Notes under the pieces: model-generated
What the model saw: the letters and a program-made list of their open reading frames with translations, nothing else
The model's database searches: none
What the model was told of the DNA's origin: nothing
Program-made: the position numbers and the translations under genes
Shown: positions 45,870 through 53,239 of the stretch, piece by piece
Position numbering within the stretch: position 1 is the first letter of the stretch
Layout: the number at the start of each line of letters is the position of its first letter
Origin: Henriciella sp.
GTDB lineage: Bacteria > Pseudomonadota > Alphaproteobacteria > Caulobacterales > Hyphomonadaceae
Direction: 5' to 3'
Length of the DNA stretch: 53,239 nt
Assembly (NCBI GenBank): GCA_030066975.1
Contig: JASJAO010000018.1
Span: 1-53,239, forward strand

Positions 45870-46286
45870 CTAAATTCCCTCAATCCGGCGGACCACTTTG
45901 GTCCGGATCGGCAGTTTGGCAGCGCCAAGACGCAGCGCTTCGAGCGCCACCTCTTCTGACACCCCGTCAATTTCAAACAGGATGCGGCCAGGCTGAACCC
46001 GTGCGACCCAACGGTCGATCGAGCCTTTACCCTTACCCATGCGCACTTCGATCGGCTTGGCAGAGACCGGCGTGTCCGGGAAGACCCGGATCCAGACCTT
46101 GCCCTGACGCTTCATCTCGCGGGTCACAGCGCGACGTGTCGCCTCAATCTGACGCGCGGTGACACGCTCAGGCTCAAGCGCTTTCAGACCAAAAGAGCCA
46201 AACGCCACGGTGTAGCCACCCTTGGCATTGCCCTTGATCCGGCCTTTGAAGGCCTTGCGGTATTTTGTACGTTTCGGCTGACGCAT
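45870..46286 (-). CDS. rplP: 50S ribosomal protein L16
   Basis: 138 residues: [19 protein letters not shown], then [20 protein letters not shown] and [21 protein letters not shown]16 organises the A-site region of the 50S. The start is 3 bases after rpsC. Confidence 0.98.
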   Translation of the reverse strand: MRQPKRTKYRKAFKGRIKGNAKGGYTVAFGSFGLKALEPERVTARQIEATRRAVTREMKRQGKVWIRVFPDTPVSAKPIEVRMGKGKGSIDRWVARVQPGRILFEIDGVSEEVALEALRLGAAKLPIRTKVVRRIEGI

Positions 46287-46289
46287 CTC

Positions 46290-47018
46290 TTACGCTCCCT
46301 GCGGACCGGAGGCCGGCCCACGCTGATTTCCGGCACGCGCACGCGCTTCACCAGATGTCTCCGCACGCTTGTCGCGGGCCATCGGGTCATGCTCCATGAT
46401 CTCGCCTTTGTAGATCCAAATCTTGATGCCGATGATGCCGTACGTGGTCAGCGCTTCAGCGGTGCCATAATCGATGTCCGCGCGCAGCGTGTGCAGTGGC
46501 ACAGAGCCTTCCGCATACTGTTCGGTGCGGGCGATCTCAGCCCCGCCGAGACGGCCAGAGACCATGATTTTCACGCCGAGTGCGCCGAGACGCATCGTGT
46601 TCTGGATCGAGCGCTTCATCGCGCGGCGGAATGAACCACGACGCTCCAGCTGACGCGCAATGTCTTCCGCCACCAGTGTCGCATCCAGTTCCGGCTTGCG
46701 GATCTCGACCAGATTCACACGAACCTCGTCTTCGGTCATCTTGGAGAGCTGACGGCGCAGATTCTCAATGTCCGCACCCTTCTTGCCGATGACCAGACCA
46801 GGCCGTGCGGTGTGAACGGTCACCAGGCACTTCTTGTGCGGGCGCTCGATAACAATACGCGAGATACCAGCCTGACCGAGCTTGGTCTTGATCGCCTTGC
46901 GGATCTTCAGATCCTCGTGCAACAGGCGGCCAAAGTCAGCACTGTCAGCATACCAGCGGCTATCAGACATCCGGTTGATACCGAGGCGCAGGCCAATAGG
47001 ATTAACTTTCTGACCCAT
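46290..47018 (-). CDS. rpsC: 30S ribosomal protein S3
   Basis: 242 residues. [20 protein letters not shown] opens it, the KH motif is [16 protein letters not shown], and the C-domain has [20 protein letters not shown]. The tail is basic and Ala/Gly-rich. Its ATG overlaps the rplV stop by one base (TAATG). Confidence 0.98.
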   Translation of the reverse strand: MGQKVNPIGLRLGINRMSDSRWYADSADFGRLLHEDLKIRKAIKTKLGQAGISRIVIERPHKKCLVTVHTARPGLVIGKKGADIENLRRQLSKMTEDEVRVNLVEIRKPELDATLVAEDIARQLERRGSFRRAMKRSIQNTMRLGALGVKIMVSGRLGGAEIARTEQYAEGSVPLHTLRADIDYGTAEALTTYGIIGIKIWIYKGEIMEHDPMARDKRAETSGEARARAGNQRGPASGPQGA

Positions 47019-47407
47019 TACGCGGCCTCCGCTTCTTGGCTTGTGTCACGCAGAACAATGGTCAGCTGCGAAAAAGGTTTCATGATGCGCGCGGCCCGGC
47101 CGCGTGCCCGCGCACGAATGCGCTTCATGACAAGGTTTTTGCCAACATGCGCCTCGGACACGACCAGGCTGTCAATGTCGAGATCATGATTGTTTTCGGC
47201 ATTCGACATAGCCGAATACAGGGTCTTGTAGACGTCCTTGGCAGCGCGCTTGCGAGAGAATTTCATCTCGTCGAGCGCTTTCTGGACCGGAAGTCCGCGG
47301 ATTTGCTGTGCCAGGAGGTTCAGCTTTTGCGGGCTGTGGCGGTACATACGCAGCACAGCGCGGCTCTCATTGCTGGCCTGTTTTGGCGGATTCTTTGCCT
47401 TACCCAT
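47018..47407 (-). CDS. rplV: 50S ribosomal protein L22
   Basis: 129 residues: [40 protein letters not shown] and the tunnel-loop [20 protein letters not shown], which reaches the exit tunnel. It lies 2 bases after rpsS. Confidence 0.98.
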   Translation of the reverse strand: MGKAKNPPKQASNESRAVLRMYRHSPQKLNLLAQQIRGLPVQKALDEMKFSRKRAAKDVYKTLYSAMSNAENNHDLDIDSLVVSEAHVGKNLVMKRIRARARGRAARIMKPFSQLTIVLRDTSQEAEAA

Positions 47408-47409
47408 AA

Positions 47410-47688
47410 CTATCTCCGCTTCGCTTTTTTATCAGCGCCGTGGCCGTAATAGGTGCGGGTTGGCGCAAACTCGCCGAGCTTGTGGCCCACCATCTCTTCA
47501 GAGACGAGGACCGGCACGAACTTGTTGCCATTGTGAACCTGAAAGTTGAGGCCGACGAATTGCGGCAGAATGGTCGAGCGACGCGACCAGGTCTTGATGA
47601 CCTCGCGCTTCTTCGACGCATGTGCCTGCTCGGCTTTTTTCAGGAGGTAGCCGTCGACAAACGGGCCTTTCCAGACGGAACGTGACAT
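47410..47688 (-). CDS. rpsS: 30S ribosomal protein S19
   Basis: 92 residues: [40 protein letters not shown] and [20 protein letters not shown]. Normal family features; located between rplB and rplV. Confidence 0.98.
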   Translation of the reverse strand: MSRSVWKGPFVDGYLLKKAEQAHASKKREVIKTWSRRSTILPQFVGLNFQVHNGNKFVPVLVSEEMVGHKLGEFAPTRTYYGHGADKKAKRR

Positions 47689-47702
47689 CTTGTGAGCGCT
47701 CC

Positions 47703-48533
47703 TTAGCGTTTCGCGTTGCGGCGACGGATGATCAGACGATCCGAAGCCTTGGTTTTACGAGTTTTAGGCCCGCGTGTTTTCTTACCCCATGGCGTCACAG
47801 GATGACGGCCACCGGAGGACTTGCCTTCACCACCCCCATGTGGGTGATCGAACGGGTTCATAACGACACCACGAACGTGCGGGCGCTTGCCCTTGTGGCG
47901 GTTACGACCAGCTTTCGACATGACCTGGTTCATATTGTCCGGGTTGGACACCGCACCGATTGTGGCGACACAACCATCCGGCACCATGCGCAGCTCACCA
48001 GAGGTCAGTTTGATCTGAGCGTAGCCCGCATCACGGCCGACCAGCTGCGCATAGCAGCCAGCAGAACGAACCATTTGCGCGCCTTTCAGCGGCTTCATCT
48101 CAATATTGTGGATGATGGTTCCGACCGGAATATTCTTCAGCGGCAGGACGTTGCCTGGCTTGATATCGGCTGTCTTGGACGAAATCACCGTGTCGCCAAC
48201 CGCCAGACGCTGCGGCGCCAGAATGTAGGACAGTTCGCCGTCTTCATACTTGATCAGCGCAATAAAAGCTGTGCGGTTCGGATCATATTCGAGACGCTCA
48301 ACCGTCGCAGGAACATCCCAGCGATTGCGCTTGAAGTCGACCTTGCGATAGAGGCGCTTCGCACCGCCACCTCTGTGGCGAGATGTCATGCGGCCTTTAT
48401 TGTTACGCCCGCCGGTCTTGGTCAGACCCTCTGTCAGCATCTTGACCGGGCGGCCTTTGTGCAGCTCAGAGCGATCCACCAGCACCAGTTGGCGCTGACC
48501 GGGAGACGTTGGATTATAAGTCTTCAATGCCAT
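47703..48533 (-). CDS. rplB: 50S ribosomal protein L2
   Basis: 276 residues: [40 protein letters not shown] and the C-terminal [21 protein letters not shown]2 is needed for peptidyl-transferase centre integrity, and the His in [12 protein letters not shown] is the functionally critical one. Confidence 0.98.
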   Translation of the reverse strand: MALKTYNPTSPGQRQLVLVDRSELHKGRPVKMLTEGLTKTGGRNNKGRMTSRHRGGGAKRLYRKVDFKRNRWDVPATVERLEYDPNRTAFIALIKYEDGELSYILAPQRLAVGDTVISSKTADIKPGNVLPLKNIPVGTIIHNIEMKPLKGAQMVRSAGCYAQLVGRDAGYAQIKLTSGELRMVPDGCVATIGAVSNPDNMNQVMSKAGRNRHKGKRPHVRGVVMNPFDHPHGGGEGKSSGGRHPVTPWGKKTRGPKTRKTKASDRLIIRRRNAKR

Positions 48534-48542
48534 AACAGCCTC

Positions 48543-48842
48543 CTACAGCCCCGTCGTGATATCGACGGACTGACCGTCTTTCAGAGTCACAATGGCTTTC
48601 TTGTAGTCAGAGCGACGACCGAGCATACCGCGGAACCGTTTGGTCTTGCCCTTCACCAGGATCGTGTTGACCTTCGTCACATCGACCTTGAACAGGGTTT
48701 CAACCGCTTCCTTGATCTCCGGCTTGGTCGCATCGTTGCGGACCTTGAAGATCACTTTGTTCTCTTCCGCGACCAGAGTCGATTTCTCGGTGATGATCGG
48801 CGACAGAAGCGTGTCGTAATTGTGCGGCTTAACGTCAGCCAT
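48543..48842 (-). CDS. rplW: 50S ribosomal protein L23
   Basis: 99 residues: [40 protein letters not shown] and [21 protein letters not shown]23 docks trigger factor and SRP at the tunnel exit. Normal length. Confidence 0.97.
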   Translation of the reverse strand: MADVKPHNYDTLLSPIITEKSTLVAEENKVIFKVRNDATKPEIKEAVETLFKVDVTKVNTILVKGKTKRFRGMLGRRSDYKKAIVTLKDGQSVDITTGL

Positions 48843-48845
48843 GGA

Positions 48846-49490
48846 TTACGCCTCCTCTTTCTTGGCGCCGTTGAATCGGGCTTGAATGCCTTCAAGCGCA
48901 TCCTTGGTGACGACCAGTGTGTCACGGCGCAGCACATCATAAACGTTAAGCCCTGCAACTGGCAGCACATCGACGTTTGGAATGTTGCGCGCAGCCTTGA
49001 CGAAATTCTCGTCCAGGGTCGTACCGCCAATAATCAGCGCCTTGGTCAGACCCAGCTTGCTAAGCTGTGCGGACAGATCTTTGGTCTTCGCGGTTTTGGT
49101 TTTCGCCTCATCCAGAACAACCAGATCGCCGCTTTTGGCTTTGGAAGACAGCGCGTGCGCCAGAGCCAGTTTGCGGACCTTCTTGGGAAGGCTGTGCGCG
49201 TGGCTGCGAACGCGAGGGCCGTGCGCAACAGCGCCGCCCACAAAGATGTTCGCGTTCTTGGACCCATGACGAGCACCGCCTGAGCCTTTCTGACGAATGT
49301 ACTTCTTGGTGGTCACAGAGACATCACCGCGCTCTTGCGTTTTGTGCGTACCAGCCTGACGCTTCGCCAGCTGCCAGCGAACCGTGCGCTGCAGAAGGTC
49401 GCCGCGAATGTCTTCGATGCCGAAAATCGCATCATCAACAGTCGCCTTACCCGCTGCTTTGCCAGCCAATGTCTTGACGGAGAGTTCCAT
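48846..49490 (-). CDS. rplD: 50S ribosomal protein L4
   Basis: 214 residues with [20 protein letters not shown], the tunnel loop [19 protein letters not shown], and the C-terminal [21 protein letters not shown]4 lines the exit tunnel and in E. coli represses the S10 operon. The start overlaps the rplC stop (TAATG). Confidence 0.97.
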   Translation of the reverse strand: MELSVKTLAGKAAGKATVDDAIFGIEDIRGDLLQRTVRWQLAKRQAGTHKTQERGDVSVTTKKYIRQKGSGGARHGSKNANIFVGGAVAHGPRVRSHAHSLPKKVRKLALAHALSSKAKSGDLVVLDEAKTKTAKTKDLSAQLSKLGLTKALIIGGTTLDENFVKAARNIPNVDVLPVAGLNVYDVLRRDTLVVTKDALEGIQARFNGAKKEEA

Positions 49491-50530
49491 TACTCGGCTC
49501 CCTCTTTAAGCAGTTTCTTGAGAAGCTTCTTATCGGTCTCTGCGCGCGGCTCGCCGCCTGCCAGAATGTCTTTGGCTTGACCGACCCAGTCTTCGTTCGC
49601 CGCATCTTCGGCGACACCAAGCTCTGTCAGAAGCGCGTCGCGGTCTTCGTCAGACATCGCGACAAAGCCAGACAGCGTGCCAGCGCCCTTCTCTTTTAGG
49701 GCCTCCTCAGTCTTTGGTCCAATGCCATCGACTAGAACGATATTGTCAGCCGCTGTGCCTTCGATTTTCACATCACCGGACGCGGCGTCTTTTTCAGGCG
49801 CTTTGAAAGATCCGTCAGCTGGTGCATCCGCATGGATTGCCTTTTTCACAGCATCGCGAATTTCGACGACCGCACCTTCGTGACCGGGGATCGCACCCTT
49901 GACCAGAATGAGCCCGCGCTCAGCATCCGTGCGAACAATCTCGAGGTTCTGAACGGTCTTACGCTCAACGCCGTAGTGACCAGCCATCTTCTTGCCTTTG
50001 AAGACCCGGCCTGGATCCTGACACTGGCCAGTCGAACCATGCGAACGGTGAGAGATAGACACACCGTGAGACGCACGCAGACCGCCAAAGTTCCAGCGCT
50101 TCATCGCACCGGCAAAACCCTTACCGATGGACACACCGGCAATATCAACCTTCTGACCCGCAACGAAGTGATCGGCGAGCACTTCAGAACCAAGCTCTGG
50201 AAGCGCGACATCTTCTTTGACGCGGAATTCGACAACTTTACGCTTGGGCGCCACGCCAGCTTTCGCGAACTGTTCGCGCTGAGCTTTCGGAGTGCGTTTG
50301 GCTTTCTTGTCGCCGAGACCCAGCACAACGGCTTTGTAGCCATCATTGCGGGTGACCTGGCCGCCTTTTTTAGTGGTGACAGTACGGTCTTCATCAGTGC
50401 GATGACCGACAACCTGACAACCATCCAGAGAAAGCACAGTCACGGGGATGTGACGGCCCTCCTCACTAAAAATACGTGTCATGCCCAGCTTACGGGCAAG
50501 CACGCCAGAACGTTGAGCTGGCAGCGCCAT
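49490..50530 (-). CDS. rplC: 50S ribosomal protein L3 with C-terminal helix-hairpin-helix domain
   Basis: L3 is needed early in 50S assembly. Residues 1 to about 225 are normal L3: [40 protein letters not shown], and [20 protein letters not shown] up to [14 protein letters not shown]. The 346-residue protein then continues past an acidic linker into about 80 residues (from 265): [46 protein letters not shown] and a Lys-rich end. This resembles the helix-hairpin-helix tail (GIGPK...L...WV.QA) known on some alphaproteobacterial L21. E. coli L3 is 209. The frame is open and codon use is unchanged, so the fusion is real. Confidence 0.96.
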   Translation of the reverse strand: MALPAQRSGVLARKLGMTRIFSEEGRHIPVTVLSLDGCQVVGHRTDEDRTVTTKKGGQVTRNDGYKAVVLGLGDKKAKRTPKAQREQFAKAGVAPKRKVVEFRVKEDVALPELGSEVLADHFVAGQKVDIAGVSIGKGFAGAMKRWNFGGLRASHGVSISHRSHGSTGQCQDPGRVFKGKKMAGHYGVERKTVQNLEIVRTDAERGLILVKGAIPGHEGAVVEIRDAVKKAIHADAPADGSFKAPEKDAASGDVKIEGTAADNIVLVDGIGPKTEEALKEKGAGTLSGFVAMSDEDRDALLTELGVAEDAANEDWVGQAKDILAGGEPRAETDKKLLKKLLKEGAE

Positions 50531-50850
50531 TAGCGAGCTCCCTCAAGTTTGATTTCAATCCCGACACCTGCAGACAGATCGAGCTTCATCAGCGCATCGA
50601 CCGTTTGCGGGGTTGGATCGACAATATCGAGAATACGTTTGTGCGTGCGGATCTCGAACTGCTCACGAGACTTCTTGTTCACATGCGGAGACCGGTTCAC
50701 GGTGAAGCGCTCGACGCGCGTCGGCAGCGGGATGGGTCCGCGCACGTCTGCACCTGTTCGCTTGGCCGTCGAAACGATTTCCTTCGCTGATACATCCAGC
50801 GCGCGGTGATCAAAGGCTTTAAGCCGGATCCGTATATTCTGTTTTTCCAT
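50530..50850 (-). CDS. rpsJ: 30S ribosomal protein S10
   Basis: 106 residues: [20 protein letters not shown], then [20 protein letters not shown] and [21 protein letters not shown]10 (NusE) also takes part in antitermination. The ATG at 50850 gives the family N-terminus; the open frame continues upstream with unrelated sequence. It is the first gene of the S10 operon, with rplC overlapping its stop by one base. Confidence 0.97.
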   Translation of the reverse strand: MEKQNIRIRLKAFDHRALDVSAKEIVSTAKRTGADVRGPIPLPTRVERFTVNRSPHVNKKSREQFEIRTHKRILDIVDPTPQTVDALMKLDLSAGVGIEIKLEGAR

Positions 50851-50983
50851 CCTGAGATGTCCGTTCAATTTAAACCACGACGCCAAGGCGCACACGAGGG
50901 AGCGCCCAGAGACGGGGAAAAGCCAGTTGTTCGTTTCGGTCGCCAGCGTTTGCCAAAGGCACAGCCTGACATCGAAGAGCTGG

Positions 50984-51012
50984 GCAATACGGGAACCAAA
51001 GCGCCGCGTCAA
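50984..51012 (-). promoter_or_regulatory. Promoter of the S10 operon
   Basis: On the minus strand TTGACG (51012-51007) and TATTGC (50989-50984) lie 17 bases apart. The -35 is within CAGTGGTTGACG, shared with the rpsM promoter, and GCTTTG recurs in both spacers. Transcription would start near 50977, leaving an untranslated leader of about 127 bases before rpsJ. That leader could host autoregulation, but no clear protein-binding structure was recognised. Confidence 0.7.
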
Positions 51013-51134
51013 CCACTGTATATGCAGTTTTTGCGGCGGCTGCGAGGGGTTTAGAGCTTCAATCCACAATCGGAGCAAACGATGAAATCACCGCCTTGGG
51101 TTATGACGGTTCATGCTGCTTTCATTGCGGAACT

Positions 51135-51224
51135 CTATTGCTTTGGTTTTAACCCGATCGCCAGCGGGATCCCGATGAGAAAGAGTATTCCGGACACAAT
51201 GGTCATGGCAGTTAAAAGATCCAT
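51135..51224 (-). CDS. 29-residue membrane microprotein
   Basis: MDLLTAMTIVSGILFLIGIP and a short LAIGLKPKQ tail: a single hydrophobic span with a basic end. It begins 4 bases after the stop of the 74-residue membrane gene upstream, so translation is probably coupled. GAGG lies upstream of the ATG. No family is known to me. It may be a small subunit or regulator of its neighbour. Confidence 0.5.
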   Translation of the reverse strand: MDLLTAMTIVSGILFLIGIPLAIGLKPKQ

Positions 51225-51228
51225 CGTC

Positions 51229-51453
51229 CTATTCCTCTTTTTCTTGTTGGCCAATTAATCTCAGGCCCAATATAGCGTTTCCAATCGCAAACACAAATGC
51301 GAACAGTAGGGTAATGGGTTGGACTTCATCAGCGCCTGATGATCTCACGATATTCAGCACAATCCCACCAATCGTTGCGATCGTCCACGCCTTATAAATA
51401 TCGCTCAAGAACTTGCGCTGTTCGTTTCGCCCTTTCGCTGTTGTGGCAAACAC
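51229..51453 (-). CDS. Small two-span membrane protein
   Basis: About 74 residues from the GTG at 51453 (82 if a TTG at 51477 is used). KGRNEQRKFLSDIYKAWTIA leads into two spans (TIATIGGIVLNIVRS and ITLLFAFVFAIGNAILGLRL), then a QQEKEE tail. The GTG start is preferred because a -10-like TATATA at 51491-51496 would put the transcript start just before 51477. Not a recognised family. It forms a two-gene unit with the 29-residue ORF, between tRNA-Trp and the S10 operon. Confidence 0.6.
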   Translation of the reverse strand: MFATTAKGRNEQRKFLSDIYKAWTIATIGGIVLNIVRSSGADEVQPITLLFAFVFAIGNAILGLRLIGQQEKEE

Positions 51454-51490
51454 TCTCAAAATACACCCCCGTGGCAAGTCCTACGAAGCC

Positions 51491-51517
51491 TATATAGACA
51501 GATTCAGCCGGTGAATC
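51491..51517 (-). promoter_or_regulatory. GANTC-containing promoter of the small membrane-protein pair
   Basis: TATATA (51491-51496) fits a -10. Immediately upstream on the minus strand lie GATTC (51501-51505) and GAATC (51513-51517), the two GANTC sites forming the inverted repeat GATTCAGCCGGTGAATC. No good -35 is seen. GANTC sites between or near the core elements of a promoter lacking a -35 are typical of GcrA/CcrM-controlled promoters in Caulobacter; that regulation is inferred. Confidence 0.5.
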
Positions 51518-51750
51518 TCTAATGATGGCCTTCATTTGCCAGCATGGGATCATTCAGGCACCGATTTCAATCCTCCAGTCAACGGTTACGTAACCAGGGT
51601 TGCGGGCCCTTAAAAATGGTTTGTTCGTTTTTATCGATCTAGTGGCTCGACCGGCGGATACGCGTCTGATCATCGAGCCCCTGGCGGGACCTTCTCACCG
51701 AACATGGATCTAACGGACTGATTCATTGCGGTGCGAGCATTTCGGTCACA
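51518..51750. other. Non-coding stretch after tRNA-Trp
   Basis: No gene is seen in these 233 bases. A perfect 12-base palindrome, GGTTACGTAACC, lies at 51584-51595. secE and nusG, which often follow tRNA-Trp, are absent. A convincing terminator for the tRNA transcript was not found. Confidence 0.4.
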
Positions 51751-51826
51751 TGGCACGGGCGGAAGGACTCGAACCCTCGACCCTCGGTTTTGGAGACCGA
51801 TGCTCTACCAACTGAGCTACACCCGT
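51751..51826 (-). tRNA. trnW: tRNA-Trp (anticodon CCA)
   Basis: A 76-base cloverleaf on the minus strand. Acceptor arms ACGGGTG and CGCCCGT pair with one G-U wobble. The D-arm is GTAGCTCAGTTGGTAGAGC. The anticodon stem-loop CGGTCTCCAAAACCG presents CCA in the standard 7-base loop, so it reads UGG (Trp). The T-arm holds GGTTCGAGTCC. CCA is encoded at the 3' end (TGG at 51751-51753 on the plus strand). It lies downstream of tuf, as in many alphaproteobacteria, but here two secreted-protein genes intervene. Confidence 0.97.
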
Positions 51827-51893
51827 CCAGTGAAGGGGCTATGTGCCTGAAACACCCGATGGATGCAATGGGGAGAAATCAGGAAATCAGCGT

Positions 51894-52328
51894 TTACTGA
51901 TCGCCGCCGACGATCGGACGGGCGACCAGCATCTCCGTCGGCTCATTGAAACAATTGCCCCGCATCGCCACAAATGTTCCCGGAAAGTCCGGATCAACAA
52001 ACACCACACGGACCCTGCCCCAGGTGTTGGAGATCTCACCGGTTTCAGGCGCTGCGATTTCAATATCGCATCCGCCCTTTGTGGACGGAGGCTCCATCCA
52101 GACCCCTTCATAGCCCGTTCGGTCCGTATATTCGCCCGCAAGTCCGGCAATATAGGCGAGCCCGCGAACCTCATCGTCTACTGGATAGGACAACACAGCC
52201 ATGCCGTTGGCGAGGTCTGTTTCATAGATGACCTCCCCCATCTCTGTCATCCAGGTCTCGTCTGCGCTTGCCACGCCGCAGGTCAGAACGGCCGCCAATG
52301 CCCCCAATCCGATTACTTTCATTGTCAT
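51894..52328 (-). CDS. Secreted protein of unknown function
   Basis: 144 residues with a Sec signal (MTMKVIGLGALAAVLTCGVA, cleavage near ASA-DE). The mature part has DETWMTEMGEVIYETD, RGLAYIAGLAGEYTDRTGYE and WGRVRVVFVDPDFPGTFVAM. The Cys pair GGCDIEI and RGNCFNE probably forms a disulfide. No family is recognised. AAAGGAG lies 7 bases before the ATG. It follows a lipoprotein gene on the same strand with a 102-base gap. Confidence 0.75.
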   Translation of the reverse strand: MTMKVIGLGALAAVLTCGVASADETWMTEMGEVIYETDLANGMAVLSYPVDDEVRGLAYIAGLAGEYTDRTGYEGVWMEPPSTKGGCDIEIAAPETGEISNTWGRVRVVFVDPDFPGTFVAMRGNCFNEPTEMLVARPIVGGDQ

Positions 52329-52430
52329 AGTCGAAGCTCCTTTGCTGTCAGCTCAGCCTACCCCTGTTTGCGACCATTCCAAGGCAGATGAAATTGGCAT
52401 ACTCGTCGGCCAACATGACGGCACAGTCTC

Positions 52431-52859
52431 CTACCGAATGCGCGTGATCGGCCCCTCTTCCCCGGTCCCATCATTTTGCCAGTAATAGCCAGAATAGTCA
52501 GAGTCGAATTCGAACATGGAGCCGCTATGCGCGTGGACCCAGACATTATTGCCTTCATAGCGCAAGGGGTGTTCGGGGGTCGTAAACCAGCCGATCATGG
52601 TTCTTGAAAGAGTCCGTTCCAACTCAAACCGGACCGTGTCCCCGCGCTCGTATGTGTAACCGCTGAGCGGCTCCGACGTGAACGTGTACGTCCAGATGCC
52701 CTCCGGATCGATATAGTTCGGTTCCGCTTCACTCGCTTCCCCATACGGTAGGCATGCCCCGTCAGGCTGATACATACAGGCCTGTCCGCCTGGGGTGGTC
52801 CCGCAAGCCACGATGCCTGCGAGACCGCAAGCCAAGATCCCAATTCTAAGCCATGTCAT
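52431..52859 (-). CDS. Predicted lipoprotein
   Basis: 142 residues. The signal ends in lipobox IVAC (Cys19), then TTPGGQACMYQPDGACLPYG. The domain that follows (EGIWTYTFTSEPLSGYTYER, then IGWFTTPEHPLRYEGNNVWV) is beta-rich and resembles small calycin-like folds, though this is only by pattern. AGGGAGGAC precedes the ATG. It sits between tuf and the next secreted-protein gene; the function is unknown. Confidence 0.75.
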   Translation of the reverse strand: MTWLRIGILACGLAGIVACGTTPGGQACMYQPDGACLPYGEASEAEPNYIDPEGIWTYTFTSEPLSGYTYERGDTVRFELERTLSRTMIGWFTTPEHPLRYEGNNVWVHAHSGSMFEFDSDYSGYYWQNDGTGEEGPITRIR

Positions 52860-52937
52860 GGCGTGTCCTCCCTCGTTTTTTATGTCTCAGTCTACACCAC
52901 TCGGCGGTGAAAGAGAAAACCGAACGCCAAGATCAAA

Positions 52938-52966
52938 AAAAGCCCACGTCATTTGACGCGGGCTTT
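52938..52966 (-). terminator. Rho-independent terminator of tuf
   Basis: On the minus strand AAAGCCCGCGTC pairs with GACGTGGGCTTT (one G-U) around AAAT, followed by TTTT. It lies 40 bases after the tuf stop, separating tuf from the lipoprotein gene at 52859. Confidence 0.9.
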
Positions 52967-53005
52967 GTGAAGTGGTGTTGGGCCTCTCGGCCTCTGGCTT
53001 GAGAC

Positions 53006-53239
53006 CTAGCTCTTCACGCTGGCCACGACGCCGGCGCCGACGGTGCGGCCGCCTTCGCGGATGGCAAAACGCAGGCCCTGGTCCATAGCGATCGGCTGGA
53101 TCAGCTCGACGTCCATTTTCACATTGTCGCCTGGCAGCACCATTTCCTTGTCCTTAGGCAGGGTCACAACGCCGGTGACGTCGGTCGTGCGGAAATAGAA
53201 TTGCGGACGATAATTGGTAAAGAATGGCGTGTGACGGCC
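53006..53239 (-). CDS. tuf: Elongation factor Tu, C-terminal part
   Basis: The window ends inside tuf; 77 C-terminal residues are present. [20 protein letters not shown], the [20 protein letters not shown] region and [20 protein letters not shown] are domain III of EF-Tu, with TAG at 53006-53008. Usually tuf follows fusA in the str operon or precedes tRNA-Trp, secE and nusG. The upstream part is outside the window. Confidence 0.97.
   Translation of the reverse strand, partial: GRHTPFFTNYRPQFYFRTTDVTGVVTLPKDKEMVLPGDNVKMDVELIQPIAMDQGLRFAIREGGRTVGAGVVASVKS

Noticed and set aside
47622..49283. 553-residue plus-strand open frame
   Set aside because: It is antisense to rplB, rplW and rplD, which are unmistakable; its composition reflects the complementary strand of GC-rich r-protein genes.
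50806..51054. 82-residue plus-strand frame over the S10 leader
   Set aside because: Basic, no ribosome site, and it overlaps the rpsJ promoter and start on the other strand.

Overview
The window is a GC-rich piece of chromosome from an alphaproteobacterium. The ribosomal operon, split ATP synthase genes (F0 only), a ccrM methyltransferase, a CC_3515-type secreted protein and the mutY / DUF721 / DsbA-like / smc block all point to Caulobacterales, most likely a Hyphomonadaceae-like lineage. The lineage is inferred from gene content; no database was searched.

Layout. (1) 1-7.2 kb: cell-wall precursor and lipid genes. glmM (-) and glmS (+) flank a small lipoprotein gene, followed by a 38-residue membrane microprotein, a TetR regulator, gpsA, a YciI-like gene and ycgN. 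(2) 7.2-12.8 kb: ccrM with four GANTC sites in its upstream region, a GPH/MFS sugar transporter, a radical SAM protein, mutY, and a divergent DUF721 (DciA-like) gene. (3) 12.8-19.8 kb: DsbA-like lipoprotein, smc and the F0 operon atpI-atpB-atpE-atpF'-atpF, ending at a strong terminator. (4) 19.8-26.2 kb: a small membrane protein, an acyltransferase, and the glycine-cleavage operon gcvT-gcvH-gcvPA-gcvPB (-) behind a tandem glycine riboswitch. (5) 26.2-34 kb: CC_3515 protein, a DhlA-type haloalkane dehalogenase, an OmpA-type porin with a 29-proline linker, enoyl-CoA hydratase, a CinA-N protein, rnhA, a thioredoxin lipoprotein, an SDR and a nitronate monooxygenase. (6) 34-35.9 kb: a repeat-rich accessory patch of lower GC with poorly recognised small genes. 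(7) 35.9-51 kb: an Asp-nucleophile hydrolase, then the S10-spc-alpha supercluster on the minus strand, rpsJ through rplQ, with secY, adk and rpoA. (8) 51-53.2 kb: two tiny membrane-protein genes, tRNA-Trp, two secreted or lipoprotein genes, and the 3' end of tuf.

How the parts fit. The r-protein genes form one block with at least two visible promoters, before rpsJ and before rpsM. These share an extended -35 element. glmS/glmM feed UDP-GlcNAc synthesis, gpsA feeds phospholipid synthesis, and the gcv operon is controlled by glycine. smc reads directly into the F0 genes.

The most unusual features are: GANTC clusters before ccrM and before a pair of tiny membrane-protein genes; a ribosomal protein L3 carrying an extra C-terminal helix-hairpin-helix domain; an insertion in L6; the 38- and 29-residue membrane microproteins; and an inverted repeat that has overwritten the C-terminus of an ORF near 34.3 kb. 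No CRISPR array, transposase, phage or defence cluster was seen.
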